This document shows positions 1 through 9,334 of a stretch of DNA of 11,174 nt, piece by piece (the stretch's first letter is position 1; each line of letters begins with the position of its first letter). The stretch is from a bacterium. Its GTDB lineage: Bacteria; UBP14; UBA6098; JAFGQG01. Where the stretch lies: assembly GCA_016930435.1 (NCBI GenBank), contig JAFGGQ010000179.1, positions 1 through 11,174 of the forward strand. Reading direction: 5' to 3'. The notes beneath the pieces are model-generated. The model did not search any database. It was not told the DNA's origin and worked only from the letters and a program-made list of their open reading frames with translations. The translations under genes and the position numbers were made by a program.

Positions 1-8
1 GAGGAGAG

Positions 9-1664
9 ATGCCAAGATCAGCTTTTATTTTGCTTTCAATAGGCTTGCTTGCGGGGGTCTCCCTGGCAGCCCTTCCCGGCGAGATGATAATCAATGAGAT
101 CATGTATAATTCCTTGGGGGCCGACGAAGAATGGATAGAGCTCTTTAACAATAGCCCCGGAGATTTTATTCTGGACAGTAACTGGATCCTGACCGATGGT
201 GAGGGGTTTTACCGTTTCGGGGGAGCAACGCTGGAAGCCGGAGGGTATATGACTATTCAGGTTTTCTCCAGCGGGGATTTTCCCTTTATCCCAGATGTTA
301 ACGCGGAAGGGAGCGGTATTCAGCTTTCCAATGCCTCTGACCAGGTGGTTCTGAGGTACGCTGACCTTTTAATAGACTCGGTTGAATACTATGATTGGTG
401 GGGTGATGGTGGACATGATGGAGGCGGATATTCACTTGAGCGCAGGCATCCGTTCGGATCGCCAGACGATGTCCCGGACTGGAATTCGAGCACCACGGAG
501 GGGGGAACACCTGGCGTCATAAATAGTATATATTTTAGCTGGGGAGATGAGCGGCCTGTCATCCTCGCCCTGTACCGTTCGGTGAGAGCCCCCCTGTCCA
601 CAGATACTGTTTATATAACGGCGATCGCTTATGATGACCTGGGCCTGGATTCAGTTCTGCTTTGGTACGCTGTCGATCGGGGCCCATATAACCCCTATCC
701 CATGTGGGACGACGGAGTACACCATGACCGCGCTGACGGGGACCGCATCTATGGAGCAACAATTTATCCATACACACACGGTACAACCATCCATTATTAC
801 GTGGTGGCTTATGATATGTCCGCCCAAACCGACAGCACCGAATATTTGGGTTACGTGATCAATGATAGTTTTGCTTTCGGATGCGAGGTGGTTATCAACG
901 AGATCATGTACAACAGCATAGCCCCCGTAGATACTGAATTCATTGAGCTTTTCAACAGGGGAGAGGATGACCAGAATCTCTCCGGCTGGCAGATCACGGA
1001 TGCAACCAACAATCGTTTCACCTTCCCCGAGGGCACCATTCTGCGCGGATATGCCTATCTGGTAGTTTGCAGTGATACAACAGAAATCCAATCTAAATAT
1101 GGTATTTCCAACCTGACAGGAAATGTTACCTTTGCCCTGAACAATGATAATGACAAGGTGTTGTTATATGATGAACTGGGTCTTTTAAAAGACAGCGTAG
1201 AGTATTCGGATGGTGGGGAATGGCCTTCAGAAGCTGACGGTGAGGGACCCTCCCTGGAACTGATCGATGCCTTCTTAGATAATGCCCTCCCCTCCAGCTG
1301 GATGGCCAGCATAGCACCCGAAGGCACTCCGGGAATCAATAACTCCTCCACCGCCGTAGCATGGACACGAGCCACAAAACCATCACGGATAAAGCTATAC
1401 CAAAACAACCCTAATCCCTTTAATGCCTCTACAAGCATTCAGCTAAGTGTAACGGGTAAGCCCATAGAAGCTAAACTGGAAATACTGAACCTACAGGGTA
1501 ATCTGGTCAGGCTGTTATTCCAGGGCGTCCTTAATCCGGGCAACACCAGCTTCACCTGGAACGGATTAGACCAGTGTGGAAAGACAGTAGGGGGAGGTCT
1601 TTACTTTTGCCGGTTTCACAGCGAAGACCAGGAAAAGAGCGCAAAAATGCTCTTTCTGAAGTAA
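9..1664 (+). CDS. Secreted double lamin-tail-domain protein with type IX/FlgD-like C-terminal tail
   Basis: This 551-residue protein is predicted to be exported. Residues 1-22 form a signal peptide: Arg3, a hydrophobic core (AFILLSIGLLAGVSLA) and a small-residue cleavage region. Two lamin-tail-like beta-sandwich domains follow, about residues 24-175 and 292-445. Each opens with the same INEIMYNS block (residues 28-35 and 296-303), then an E(W/F)IELFN strand, and each closes near EGTPG or EGGTPG. Between them, about residues 176-288, lies an Ig/fibronectin-like region with an Asp-rich loop (DDGVHHDRADGDRIYGA) that could bind calcium. Residues 460-551 carry LYQNNPNPFN, a FlgD-like WNGLDQCGK stretch and a terminal KMLFLK, typical of T9SS type A sorting tails. 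No catalytic motif is visible, so an adhesive or structural surface role is inferred. GGAG lies just upstream of the ATG; the window begins eight bases before it, so an upstream start cannot be excluded, but the signal peptide supports this one. No functional link to the kinase is evident. Confidence 0.85.
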   Translation: MPRSAFILLSIGLLAGVSLAALPGEMIINEIMYNSLGADEEWIELFNNSPGDFILDSNWILTDGEGFYRFGGATLEAGGYMTIQVFSSGDFPFIPDVNAEGSGIQLSNASDQVVLRYADLLIDSVEYYDWWGDGGHDGGGYSLERRHPFGSPDDVPDWNSSTTEGGTPGVINSIYFSWGDERPVILALYRSVRAPLSTDTVYITAIAYDDLGLDSVLLWYAVDRGPYNPYPMWDDGVHHDRADGDRIYGATIYPYTHGTTIHYYVVAYDMSAQTDSTEYLGYVINDSFAFGCEVVINEIMYNSIAPVDTEFIELFNRGEDDQNLSGWQITDATNNRFTFPEGTILRGYAYLVVCSDTTEIQSKYGISNLTGNVTFALNNDNDKVLLYDELGLLKDSVEYSDGGEWPSEADGEGPSLELIDAFLDNALPSSWMASIAPEGTPGINNSSTAVAWTRATKPSRIKLYQNNPNPFNASTSIQLSVTGKPIEAKLEILNLQGNLVRLLFQGVLNPGNTSFTWNGLDQCGKTVGGGLYFCRFHSEDQEKSAKMLFLK

Positions 1665-1675
1665 CACGGTCCCCT

Positions 1676-1714
1676 AAGTTATAACTTGACTTTTTGTCAT
1701 TTTAGTCATTACTT
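1676..1714 (+). promoter_or_regulatory. Palindrome and possible promoter upstream of the giant kinase
   Basis: The 166-base gap before the kinase gene holds a perfect 12-base palindrome, AAGTTATAACTT (1676-1687), overlapping TTGACT (1686-1691), which resembles a -35 box. A hexamer 17 bases on (TTACTT, 1709-1714) is only a weak -10. GTCATT occurs twice, nine bases apart (1696-1701 and 1705-1710). An operator over a promoter is possible, but AT-rich DNA gives such patterns by chance. The promoter consensus of this organism is unknown. Confidence 0.2.
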
Positions 1715-1830
1715 TTTGATGTGAATGAACTTATAGCAATATGAAAAGGGCTAGTAAAAGTTATTCTGATAAAACTGGGTAAGCGTGTTTAAACAAATAC
1801 AACCATAAATTCGAAAAACTAATATTCCCC

Positions 1831-4800
1831 ATGAAGGATTCAGAGAAAACAAAAGAGCAGCTACTGGCCGAGTTAAAGGGGCTTCGTAAGAAACTACGGG
1901 CTTCGGAAAGGGATGGCGCGGTAAATGAAACCAGAGTAAAACCCGAAGACAAATATGGGGAAATTACCGAACTTCTTCCCCTTGCGGTTTTTGAGATCGA
2001 CCTGAAGGGAAAAATTCTCTTTGCCAACCGGGGCGCCTTTAAGATGTTCGGTTACAGCAAAAAGGACCTTACGGCAGGCTTAAGTGTATTTCAGATGATC
2101 GTCCCGGGGGATCATCCTCGGGTTAGGTCAAACATAGAAAGGGTTATTAAAGGCATAAGAAACGTGGACCTTGAATATACCGGGATTGATAAAGGGGGCA
2201 AAACCTTCCCGGTTCATGTCTATTCCAGCCCGATTGTTGAGCGAAATAAGGCAGTAGGTCTGCGGGGAATCATAATAGATGTTTCTAATCTCAAGGCCAT
2301 TGAAAACCAGTTATCGACTGCTTTTGCCTATAGTCCAATTCCCACCGCAGTATTTTCCTCCGAGGGTGATATTTTGTCCTATAACAGCGCAGTAGAAAAG
2401 CTGACCGGTTTTAGTATGCAGGGTATTAAGCATATAGCGGAATGGGTAAACCAGGTCTTTCCGGAGAAAAAATACCGAAATTTTGCAATGTTCAATATTC
2501 GCAAGCTATTAGATGGCAAGCCGATGGTGGTCAGTGAGTTCGTTCTGACTTCCAAATCGGGGGTTAAAAGGGTGGTGGAGTTCGAGGTCTCATCGTTCGA
2601 GGGGGGATTGATCGTTCAATTGCTGGATATCACTGACCGGAAAAGGGCGGAGGATGAACTCCTGAAAAACCATGAGTATCTTGAGGAAATAGTCCGTGAC
2701 AGGACGCGGGACCTGGAGGATCTGAATGAAAAGCTTCATAATGAGGTACAGGAGCGCCAGGCAGTTTTGCAGTCCCTTGAGAGCGCCCTTGAAACCGTCA
2801 AGGATTACCGCGAGATAATTGACCGTAGCCCGGCAATGGTTTTTTTATGGAGGGTAGCGAAGGGTTGGCCGGTGGAATTTGTTTCCGAAAACGTCGATAA
2901 AATTTTGGGGTATAGCAAGGGTGATTTTATTTCGGGAAAGTTATCCTGGCTGGGGATTACGCATCCCGAGGACGCCCCTCGCCTGGAAAGGGAGATCGAA
3001 TTCTGCCTGAAGAACAACATCACGGAATGGAACCAGGAATATCGTGTTCTCACCAAATCCGGTGAAATATGCTGGGTGGAGGATCGCAATATTGCCCTGA
3101 AGGGGGTTAAGGGGGATGTTACCCATATTCAGGGGATCGTATTGGATGTTACCGAACGGAAAAATTTTGAGGATGCCCTGGCTAAGGAGAAGGAGCAGTT
3201 GGACGTTACCCTGCATTCTATAGGGGATGCTGTAATCACTACCGATGCCCAGGGCCGGATCACCATGCTTAATAGCGTTGCCGAGAACCTGACCGGTTGG
3301 AAGAAGCGGGAAGTGATAGGGATAAATCTCCGGAAGGTATTTAATATCGTTAATGAATCTACTGGCGCGCCCTGTCCCAACCCGGTAGAAGAGGTATTAA
3401 ATACCGGCCGGGTTGTTGATGTTACGGATAACACCGTTCTTATTACCCGTGATAACCGAAAGCGGATCATCTCGGACAGCGGGGCGCCCATCGTGGATCG
3501 AGAGGGGAATATCATCGGGGTAGTGCTCGTATTCCGTGAAATTACCGAACAAATCAGGAACCAGCGGATACAGAACCTGTTATTCATGATCTCGGAGGCT
3601 ACCAGTTCGGCCGAAAGCCTGGAGAAAGTATTAGAGCTTACCTACCGGGAATTGAACAAATTGATCGATGCCTCGAATTTTTACATCGCCCTTTATAATG
3701 AGCGGAAAAACACCTTTGAGTTCCCCGTTGACTACGATCAGGACTCTATGGATAAGGATCTGGATAAACAAATGAAGGGGAGTTTAACCGAATACGTTTA
3801 CCGGACCGGAAAACCCTTAATGCTTACACGGGATCAGCACGAAAAATTAATTTCTCAGGGGAAATTCAAGGGGATTGTAGGGAAGCCCTCTGCTATCTGG
3901 GTGGGAGTCCCTTTAAGGGTGGAAAGAAAGACCATCGGGGTAATCTCTGTCCAGAACTATCAAGATCCCGAGACCTATTCAAAGAAGGATTTGGATGTTT
4001 TAAGCTATATTGCCGACCATCTTGCGCTGGCTATTGCTCACAAGAATGCCGAAACGGCACTGATGGAAAGCGAGGAACGCTTCCGGAACATGTTTGGAAA
4101 TATTCCCATGGGGATTTACCGGACTACTCCCGAGGGAAGGGTTCTTATGGCTAATCCGACCCTGGTTAAAATGCTGGGTTACTCCAGCCTGGATGAACTA
4201 AAGCAGCGTAACCTTGAAAAGAACGGTTTTACCTCGGCCTCCCCGCGAAAGCAATTCAAGAAGTTAATCGAAGAAAAGGGGCAATTGACCGGATTCGAGT
4301 CCGAGTGGCGGAGAAAGGACGGGGAGATTCTGCATGTTCGGGAAAATGCCAGGGTTGTTTATGATCATGAGGGTAAAGTGCAATTCTACGAGGGTACTAT
4401 TGAGGATATAACCGAGCACAAGAGGGCTGAAAACGCTCTCCAGACCAGCGAGATAAAATTCAGAACCCTGACCGAAAACCTTAATGTAGGCGTATTCCGT
4501 ACCACTCCGGGGGATGAAGGGGAATTAGTTGAAATCAATCCTGCATTGCTCAAGATATTCGGGTATAAGAAGCGGGAAGAATTCCTGAAGATCCGGGCCA
4601 AAGACCTTTATTCCGACCCTGCTGAGCGAAAGAGGATAAACCATAAGATAACCCGAAACGGATTCATAAAGGGGGAGGAGGTTAAGCTTAGAAAGAGGGA
4701 TAACAGCACCTTTTTCGGTTCCATTTCCGCGGTACTTGTTAAGGACAGCCAGGGCCAAATAGCATATTTTGATGGAATTGTGGAAGATATAACCGAGCGG

Positions 4801-7800
4801 AAGCGATTATCTGAAGAGCTTCAAAAAAGCGAATCGCGTTACCGCGAATTATTTAATAATATCAGCAACGGCGTAGCGGTTTATGAGGCGGTAAACGATG
4901 GGGAGGATTTTATCTTTTCGGATTTTAATATCACCGGAGCTACCATTGATGGGATAAAAAAAGAGGATGTTATTGGTAAAAGCGTTAAAGAGGTTTTCCC
5001 CGGCATTGTGGAATTTGGACTATTTGAAATTTTCCAGAGGGTTTACCGCACCGGCGCGCCCGAGTCCTATCCCCTCACGCTGTACCAGGATCAGCGCATC
5101 AAAGGGTGGCGGGAAAATTATATTTATAAGCTTCCCACCGGCGAGATCGTTGCTGTTTATGATGATGTTACCCAGCGCAAGGAGGCAGAACTGGCACTGC
5201 GCGAAAGCGAAAAACGTTACCGGAATCTCTTCGTAAATGTGCCTATCGGAATTTATCAGGCTACCCCGGAAGGCCAGATTATCATCGCCAATCCGGCCCT
5301 GGTTAAGATGCTGGGTTATAATTCATACGAGGAACTCGCACAGAAAAACCAGGATGAGGAAATTTTTAAAGCAGGATTAATCAGTTCAACCTTCAGGGAG
5401 CAACTGAACCGGGATGGCGAGATTAATGGTTTCGAGTTCCCCTGGGCCCGAAAGGACAATACCTTGATGTATGGCCTGGAAAATGTTCGGGCAGTCTATG
5501 ACGATAACGGAAACCTGAAATATTATGAAGGCACCGTTGAAGATGTTACCGAGCGCCGGGAAGCCGAAGAAAAACTCAGAAAATCAGAGGAGAAGTACCG
5601 GTTTATTTTTCAGGAAAGCCCTTCCGTAAATATTATTTTAGATCAGGAAACCCGGATAATTGATATGAACAAAGTAATGTTGGAGGCCACCGGATATACC
5701 CGGGATGAGCTTTTAGGAAAATATGTTGTTGACCTGGTGGCTCCGGCTAAACGCGAGGAATACACCAGGGCTATTCGGGAAATTTACACTAAACAGATCA
5801 ACCGCGAATTAGAGGTTGATTTTATAGCTTCAAACGGTGAAGAGCGCTCTATTTTGTTTTCTCCCGGGCAGGTTTTTATCTATGAAGAGGGCAAACTGTC
5901 AGGCGTACTCTTCACGGGAATCGATATAACCCGCCGGAAAAAGATCGAAAATGCCCTTCGGGAAAGCGAGGAACGCCACCGTGTTCTATTGGAGAGCATT
6001 CAAACCCCGGTAATTGCACTGCGGGAAAATATGACCGTTCTATATTGCAATCGGGCTTTCGGTAATATTGTGGGACAATCCGTTGAAAAGCTAAACAAAA
6101 AGAACATAATTGAGGTCTTCCCGGCCATAGAGGAAACGCACTTGTTTGATGCTTACCAGGAGGTTATCCGAACCGGCCGGAATGTTGAATTGGAAACCGA
6201 GTTTAACGGACATTATTATAATAGCCGTGTCTTCCGGACACTGTGGGGGATATTGGCATTGATGGAAGATGTTACAGAGAGAAGAAAAGCAAAGGAGAGG
6301 ATACAGCACCTCAATAAGTTATTAAGGGCAATTCGGAACGTTAATCAGCTGATTTCTGTGGAGAAGGACCGGGAGAAGCTGATTGATGGAGCCTGTCAAA
6401 GCCTGGTTGAAACCCGCGGTTACATCGGTGCCTGGATCATCCTGTTCGACGAACAGAGAGAATTAGAATGCAGTGCAGCGGCAGGATTGGGAGGAACCTA
6501 CAATCTGCTTATAGAAAGTATCAAAGGGGGTATATTCCCCTCCAACATACTTAAAACACTGGAGAATCCGGGGACTAATATTATAACCGACCCGGATAGC
6601 AGTTGCAGAGATTGCCCGGTGCTGGAAATATGCCGCTCGGAGAGTTCTATTGCTACAAGATTGGAGCATAATGAGGTTGTTTATGGTATCCTTTCGGTTT
6701 GTTGCAAAAGGGGTCTGACTAAAGATCAGGAGGAGCTGACATTATTCAAGGAGGTTGCGGATGACATAGCCTTTGCGCTTCACGACCTGGATGAGGAGCA
6801 AAAGCGTTCCAGGGCAGAAGCCGCCCTCAAGGAAAGCGAGGAAAAATACCGCAACCTTGTAGAACGGTCCAACGATGGGATCTGCATTATAAAGGACGAG
6901 CTGATCGTCTATTGTAATCCAAGGTTGGCGGAGATCACCGGCTTTTCAGTCAAGGAATTAATGGAAAAACCTTTTACAGAATTCCTTTATCCGGAAGAAC
7001 GGGAAAAGGTTGCAATGATGTATGCCCAAAGGATGGCCGGTGAAGAGATCCCCCATCTATATGATACCCTTTTACTGCAAAAGAATGGCGATCCCATAGA
7101 TGTCGAGTTGAATGCCGGGGTCATTAATTACGAGGGAAGTGCTGCGGACCTGGTTTTTATACATGATATTTCCAATCGCCGCCGGGCCAGGGAGATACAG
7201 GAAGTGCTTTTTGAAATCGCCCAGGCTTCCAATATTTCCGAAAGCCTTGAAGACCTGCTTCATACTATCCAGGTCCAGTTGGGAAGATTGCTGAATACTC
7301 AGAATTTTTTCGTGGCTCTTTATGATCAGGATACCGATACTTACTCATTTCCTTATGATGTGGACCGGTATGAGCGGGGCCATAGCATGGACCAGATACG
7401 GTTAAAGAAAAGTTTTACCGACTATGTGAGGAGAACCGGGAAACCCCTGCTGGCCGATGAAAAAATAAGCATGGAACTGGAGGAACAGGGTGAAGTGGAA
7501 TTGGTCGGTACTCCTTCAAGGCTTTGGCTGGGAGTGCCCCTGAAAACCGGGCGCGGGGTAATCGGAGTTGTAGCGCTGCAGAGTTACGATGACAGATCCC
7601 TATATACCGAACGGGACCTATCCCTGATGAACTTCGTTTCCGACCAGATAGCCATTTCCATCGAACGCAAACGCTCTGAGGAAGCTCTTCGGGAGAGCGA
7701 AGAGCGATACCGTCTTCTGGTGGACCTTTCTCCTATCTCCATTGCTCTTCATTCCGAAAATAAGATTATTTTCGCCAATAAGGCCAGTATTAAACTGATG

Positions 7801-8796
7801 GGAGCTAAAAGTCCCGGGGAGGTACTTGGGAAATCTATTTTTGATTTTGTTCATCCTGATACCCGTAAGGACGTAAAGAAGAGGGTCGCTACCATGTTAG
7901 AGCAGGGGAAAAGCGTTCCGCTTATGGAAGAGGTTTTTATCCGGTTGGATGGCAAGGAGATCGAAGTGGAGGTCGTTGCAGCTCCAATCAGTTATGCGGG
8001 AAAACCCGCTATACAGGTGGTATTCAGCGATATTTCCAAGAGAAAACAATCTGAACGGGAACTGAAGAAAACCATGACCGAGCTGGAGCGTTCCAATTCG
8101 GAGCTGGAACAATTCGCCTATATTGCATCGCATGATCTCCGGGAACCATTGCGAAAGATCTCTGCTTTCGGAGAACTCCTGAAGGGCTCTCTGGAGGGCA
8201 AATTGAATAAGGACCAACAGGAAAACCTGGGATATGTGATCGATGGAGCGGAACGGATGCAGCGCATGATCAATGACCTTTTAACCTATTCCCGGATCAC
8301 TTCCCGGGCTAAACCCCCGGAAGCGGTGAACCTAAACAAGATATTGGAAGATATCATTGCTGTGGACCTTGCTACCAAGCTGAATGAGACCGGGGGAACG
8401 ATCAATGTTCCCGAACCCCTCCCGGAGGTGAGGGCGGATCCCAGCCAAATGCAGCAGCTTTTCCAGAATATTATCGCTAACGGTCTTAAATTCCGACGGG
8501 AAGGAATTCCGCCAATAATCACCATAACCTCCCAGGAAGCCGAAAATAATATGGTGCGTATTAACATCCGGGATAATGGAATCGGAATCGATAAGCTCTA
8601 CCATGAACAAATATTCGTTATGTTTAAAAGGGTTTACGGACGCAGTAAGTACGAGGGAAGCGGTATAGGGCTGGCTGTTTGCAAAAGGATCGTTCAGAGA
8701 CATGGTGGCCAGATCGCTGTGGAATCATCTTTTCAGGAAGGTTCAAACTTCTGGTTTACTTTGCCCAAATATGCAAATTCAAATAATATTAAGTAG
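1831..8796 (+). CDS. Giant soluble multi-PAS/GAF sensor histidine kinase
   Basis: A 2321-residue cytosolic sensor kinase; no membrane segment or signal peptide is visible. Approximate domain order by residue: short coiled coil 1-30; PAS1 41-160; PAS2 161-277; coiled coil 278-325; PAS3 326-450; PAS4 457-577; GAF1 579-743; PAS5 745-870; PAS6 871-997; PAS7 998-1123; PAS8 1124-1249; PAS9 1250-1376; PAS10 1377-1489; GAF2 1493-1666; PAS11 1667-1785; GAF3 1786-1953; PAS12 1954-2078; HisKA and HATPase 2085-2315. Most PAS units are joined by the usual S-box linkers (D(I/V)TERK..., then ESEERYR). The catalytic core is complete: H2101 in ASHDLREPLRKI, an N box at N2213/N2217, G1 DNGIGID from 2248 and G2 GSGIGL from 2276. 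The phosphoacceptor region resembles the Cph1-type HisKA class, which often works with Rcp1-like regulators such as the next gene. There is no receiver domain, so output must go to separate proteins. The ATG is the first standard start after an in-frame TAA at 1780-1782, and MKDSEKTKEQLLAEL is a typical opening for such kinases. No Shine-Dalgarno is visible. Ligands cannot be deduced. Confidence 0.95.
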   Translation: MKDSEKTKEQLLAELKGLRKKLRASERDGAVNETRVKPEDKYGEITELLPLAVFEIDLKGKILFANRGAFKMFGYSKKDLTAGLSVFQMIVPGDHPRVRSNIERVIKGIRNVDLEYTGIDKGGKTFPVHVYSSPIVERNKAVGLRGIIIDVSNLKAIENQLSTAFAYSPIPTAVFSSEGDILSYNSAVEKLTGFSMQGIKHIAEWVNQVFPEKKYRNFAMFNIRKLLDGKPMVVSEFVLTSKSGVKRVVEFEVSSFEGGLIVQLLDITDRKRAEDELLKNHEYLEEIVRDRTRDLEDLNEKLHNEVQERQAVLQSLESALETVKDYREIIDRSPAMVFLWRVAKGWPVEFVSENVDKILGYSKGDFISGKLSWLGITHPEDAPRLEREIEFCLKNNITEWNQEYRVLTKSGEICWVEDRNIALKGVKGDVTHIQGIVLDVTERKNFEDALAKEKEQLDVTLHSIGDAVITTDAQGRITMLNSVAENLTGWKKREVIGINLRKVFNIVNESTGAPCPNPVEEVLNTGRVVDVTDNTVLITRDNRKRIISDSGAPIVDREGNIIGVVLVFREITEQIRNQRIQNLLFMISEATSSAESLEKVLELTYRELNKLIDASNFYIALYNERKNTFEFPVDYDQDSMDKDLDKQMKGSLTEYVYRTGKPLMLTRDQHEKLISQGKFKGIVGKPSAIWVGVPLRVERKTIGVISVQNYQDPETYSKKDLDVLSYIADHLALAIAHKNAETALMESEERFRNMFGNIPMGIYRTTPEGRVLMANPTLVKMLGYSSLDELKQRNLEKNGFTSASPRKQFKKLIEEKGQLTGFESEWRRKDGEILHVRENARVVYDHEGKVQFYEGTIEDITEHKRAENALQTSEIKFRTLTENLNVGVFRTTPGDEGELVEINPALLKIFGYKKREEFLKIRAKDLYSDPAERKRINHKITRNGFIKGEEVKLRKRDNSTFFGSISAVLVKDSQGQIAYFDGIVEDITERKRLSEELQKSESRYRELFNNISNGVAVYEAVNDGEDFIFSDFNITGATIDGIKKEDVIGKSVKEVFPGIVEFGLFEIFQRVYRTGAPESYPLTLYQDQRIKGWRENYIYKLPTGEIVAVYDDVTQRKEAELALRESEKRYRNLFVNVPIGIYQATPEGQIIIANPALVKMLGYNSYEELAQKNQDEEIFKAGLISSTFREQLNRDGEINGFEFPWARKDNTLMYGLENVRAVYDDNGNLKYYEGTVEDVTERREAEEKLRKSEEKYRFIFQESPSVNIILDQETRIIDMNKVMLEATGYTRDELLGKYVVDLVAPAKREEYTRAIREIYTKQINRELEVDFIASNGEERSILFSPGQVFIYEEGKLSGVLFTGIDITRRKKIENALRESEERHRVLLESIQTPVIALRENMTVLYCNRAFGNIVGQSVEKLNKKNIIEVFPAIEETHLFDAYQEVIRTGRNVELETEFNGHYYNSRVFRTLWGILALMEDVTERRKAKERIQHLNKLLRAIRNVNQLISVEKDREKLIDGACQSLVETRGYIGAWIILFDEQRELECSAAAGLGGTYNLLIESIKGGIFPSNILKTLENPGTNIITDPDSSCRDCPVLEICRSESSIATRLEHNEVVYGILSVCCKRGLTKDQEELTLFKEVADDIAFALHDLDEEQKRSRAEAALKESEEKYRNLVERSNDGICIIKDELIVYCNPRLAEITGFSVKELMEKPFTEFLYPEEREKVAMMYAQRMAGEEIPHLYDTLLLQKNGDPIDVELNAGVINYEGSAADLVFIHDISNRRRAREIQEVLFEIAQASNISESLEDLLHTIQVQLGRLLNTQNFFVALYDQDTDTYSFPYDVDRYERGHSMDQIRLKKSFTDYVRRTGKPLLADEKISMELEEQGEVELVGTPSRLWLGVPLKTGRGVIGVVALQSYDDRSLYTERDLSLMNFVSDQIAISIERKRSEEALRESEERYRLLVDLSPISIALHSENKIIFANKASIKLMGAKSPGEVLGKSIFDFVHPDTRKDVKKRVATMLEQGKSVPLMEEVFIRLDGKEIEVEVVAAPISYAGKPAIQVVFSDISKRKQSERELKKTMTELERSNSELEQFAYIASHDLREPLRKISAFGELLKGSLEGKLNKDQQENLGYVIDGAERMQRMINDLLTYSRITSRAKPPEAVNLNKILEDIIAVDLATKLNETGGTINVPEPLPEVRADPSQMQQLFQNIIANGLKFRREGIPPIITITSQEAENNMVRINIRDNGIGIDKLYHEQIFVMFKRVYGRSKYEGSGIGLAVCKRIVQRHGGQIAVESSFQEGSNFWFTLPKYANSNNIK

Positions 8797-8813
8797 ATTT
8801 ATATTGCTTTTTT

Positions 8814-8842
8814 TTGAGTATTGAATATAGTGAATTTTTAAT
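8814..8842 (+). promoter_or_regulatory. Possible promoter between kinase and response regulator
   Basis: TTGAGT (8814-8819) and TTTAAT (8837-8842) are separated by 17 bases in an AT-rich 78-base gap and loosely match sigma-70 boxes. If real, the response regulator could be transcribed apart from the very long kinase message. The match is weak and the region is AT-rich. Confidence 0.2.
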
Positions 8843-8862
8843 ATAAAGGTTTTTCCCCTAAA

Positions 8863-8868
8863 AAGGAG
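8863..8868 (+). promoter_or_regulatory. Ribosome binding site that fixes the response regulator start
   Basis: AAGGAG ends six bases before ATG 8875, the normal spacing. An in-frame TTG at 8869 directly abuts this motif with no spacing, so it cannot be the start served by it. This is the strongest Shine-Dalgarno site among the signalling genes, suggesting the regulator is made at a higher level than the kinase. Confidence 0.75.
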
Positions 8869-8874
8869 TTGCCA

Positions 8875-9318
8875 ATGCCTGAGTCTGGTATAGTTTCCAT
8901 ATTGCTGGTAGAGGACGATCCGGGAGACCAGAAGCTGATCAAGTTCTCCCTGGAAAGCCTTATGATAGATAATGAGGTCTATACGCGGTCCTCCGCCGAG
9001 GAAGCATTGGATTTCCTGCGCCGTTGCGGTCAGCCTAATTATCCTAAAAGATTTGATCTGATCCTGTTGGACCTGAATATGCCCGGTATGGGAGGAATGG
9101 AATTTCTAAAGATAATAAAGGAGGACGATAAGCTACGTTCTATTCCCGTTGTTATTCTTACCACTTCCGATTCCGACCACGACATATTGAGGGGTTACAA
9201 GCTTCAAGCGGCTGGTTACGTTATGAAGCCACCACGCGTAATCGAACTTCATGATATTTTCAAACAGATCGGGAATTACTGGTTTTTGACCTGCAAGCGG
9301 CCGCAGGTAATGAATTAA
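8875..9318 (+). CDS. Single-domain response regulator, Rcp1/CheY-like
   Basis: A 147-residue protein made of one receiver domain with no DNA-binding or enzymatic output. The acidic pocket is E13-D14-D15 (LLVEDDPGD), the phosphoacceptor is D66 in LILLDLNMPGMGG, the switch Thr lies in VILTTSD, and the conserved Lys is K118 in YVMKPP. The insert RRCGQPNYPKRFD before the phosphoacceptor strand and the overall length fit the Rcp1 subfamily, the known partners of phytochrome-type histidine kinases. It starts 78 bases after the kinase stop on the same strand, so it is the most probable phosphorylation target of that kinase. The short tail after the last helix (GNYWFLTCKRPQVMN) is also usual for the subfamily. 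A role as phosphotransfer intermediate or protein-interaction switch is inferred. Confidence 0.92.
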   Translation: MPESGIVSILLVEDDPGDQKLIKFSLESLMIDNEVYTRSSAEEALDFLRRCGQPNYPKRFDLILLDLNMPGMGGMEFLKIIKEDDKLRSIPVVILTTSDSDHDILRGYKLQAAGYVMKPPRVIELHDIFKQIGNYWFLTCKRPQVMN

Positions 9319-9334
9319 TAATATCATAACTTAG

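Noticed and set aside
651-1091. A 146-codon open frame antisense to the lamin-tail gene, and similar antisense frames inside the kinase (for example 3129-3587).
   Set aside because: They lie opposite strongly supported coding sequence, show no recognisable domain, and have low-complexity translations typical of shadow frames.
2806-3560. A LOV (flavin) or phytochrome chromophore site in the sensory domains.
   Set aside because: No GxNCRFLQ motif is present in any PAS domain, and no phytochrome-type PAS-GAF-PHY core with its bilin cysteine was seen; only the kinase core resembles the Cph1 type.
4063-5958. Regularly spaced similar DNA blocks (coding for ESEERYR-type linkers) as a repeat array or CRISPR.
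   Set aside because: The blocks are coding sequence of PAS domain linkers about 375 bases apart, diverged at DNA level and in frame; spacing and content do not fit CRISPR.
8770-8815. Intrinsic terminator after the kinase, from the run of eight T at 8808-8815.
   Set aside because: The only preceding stem is short, AT-only and interrupted by a mismatch (AATAT with ATATT), so stable termination is not supported.
8869-8875. TTG at 8869 as the start of the response regulator.
   Set aside because: It directly abuts the AAGGAG motif with no spacing, while ATG 8875 is correctly placed six bases downstream.
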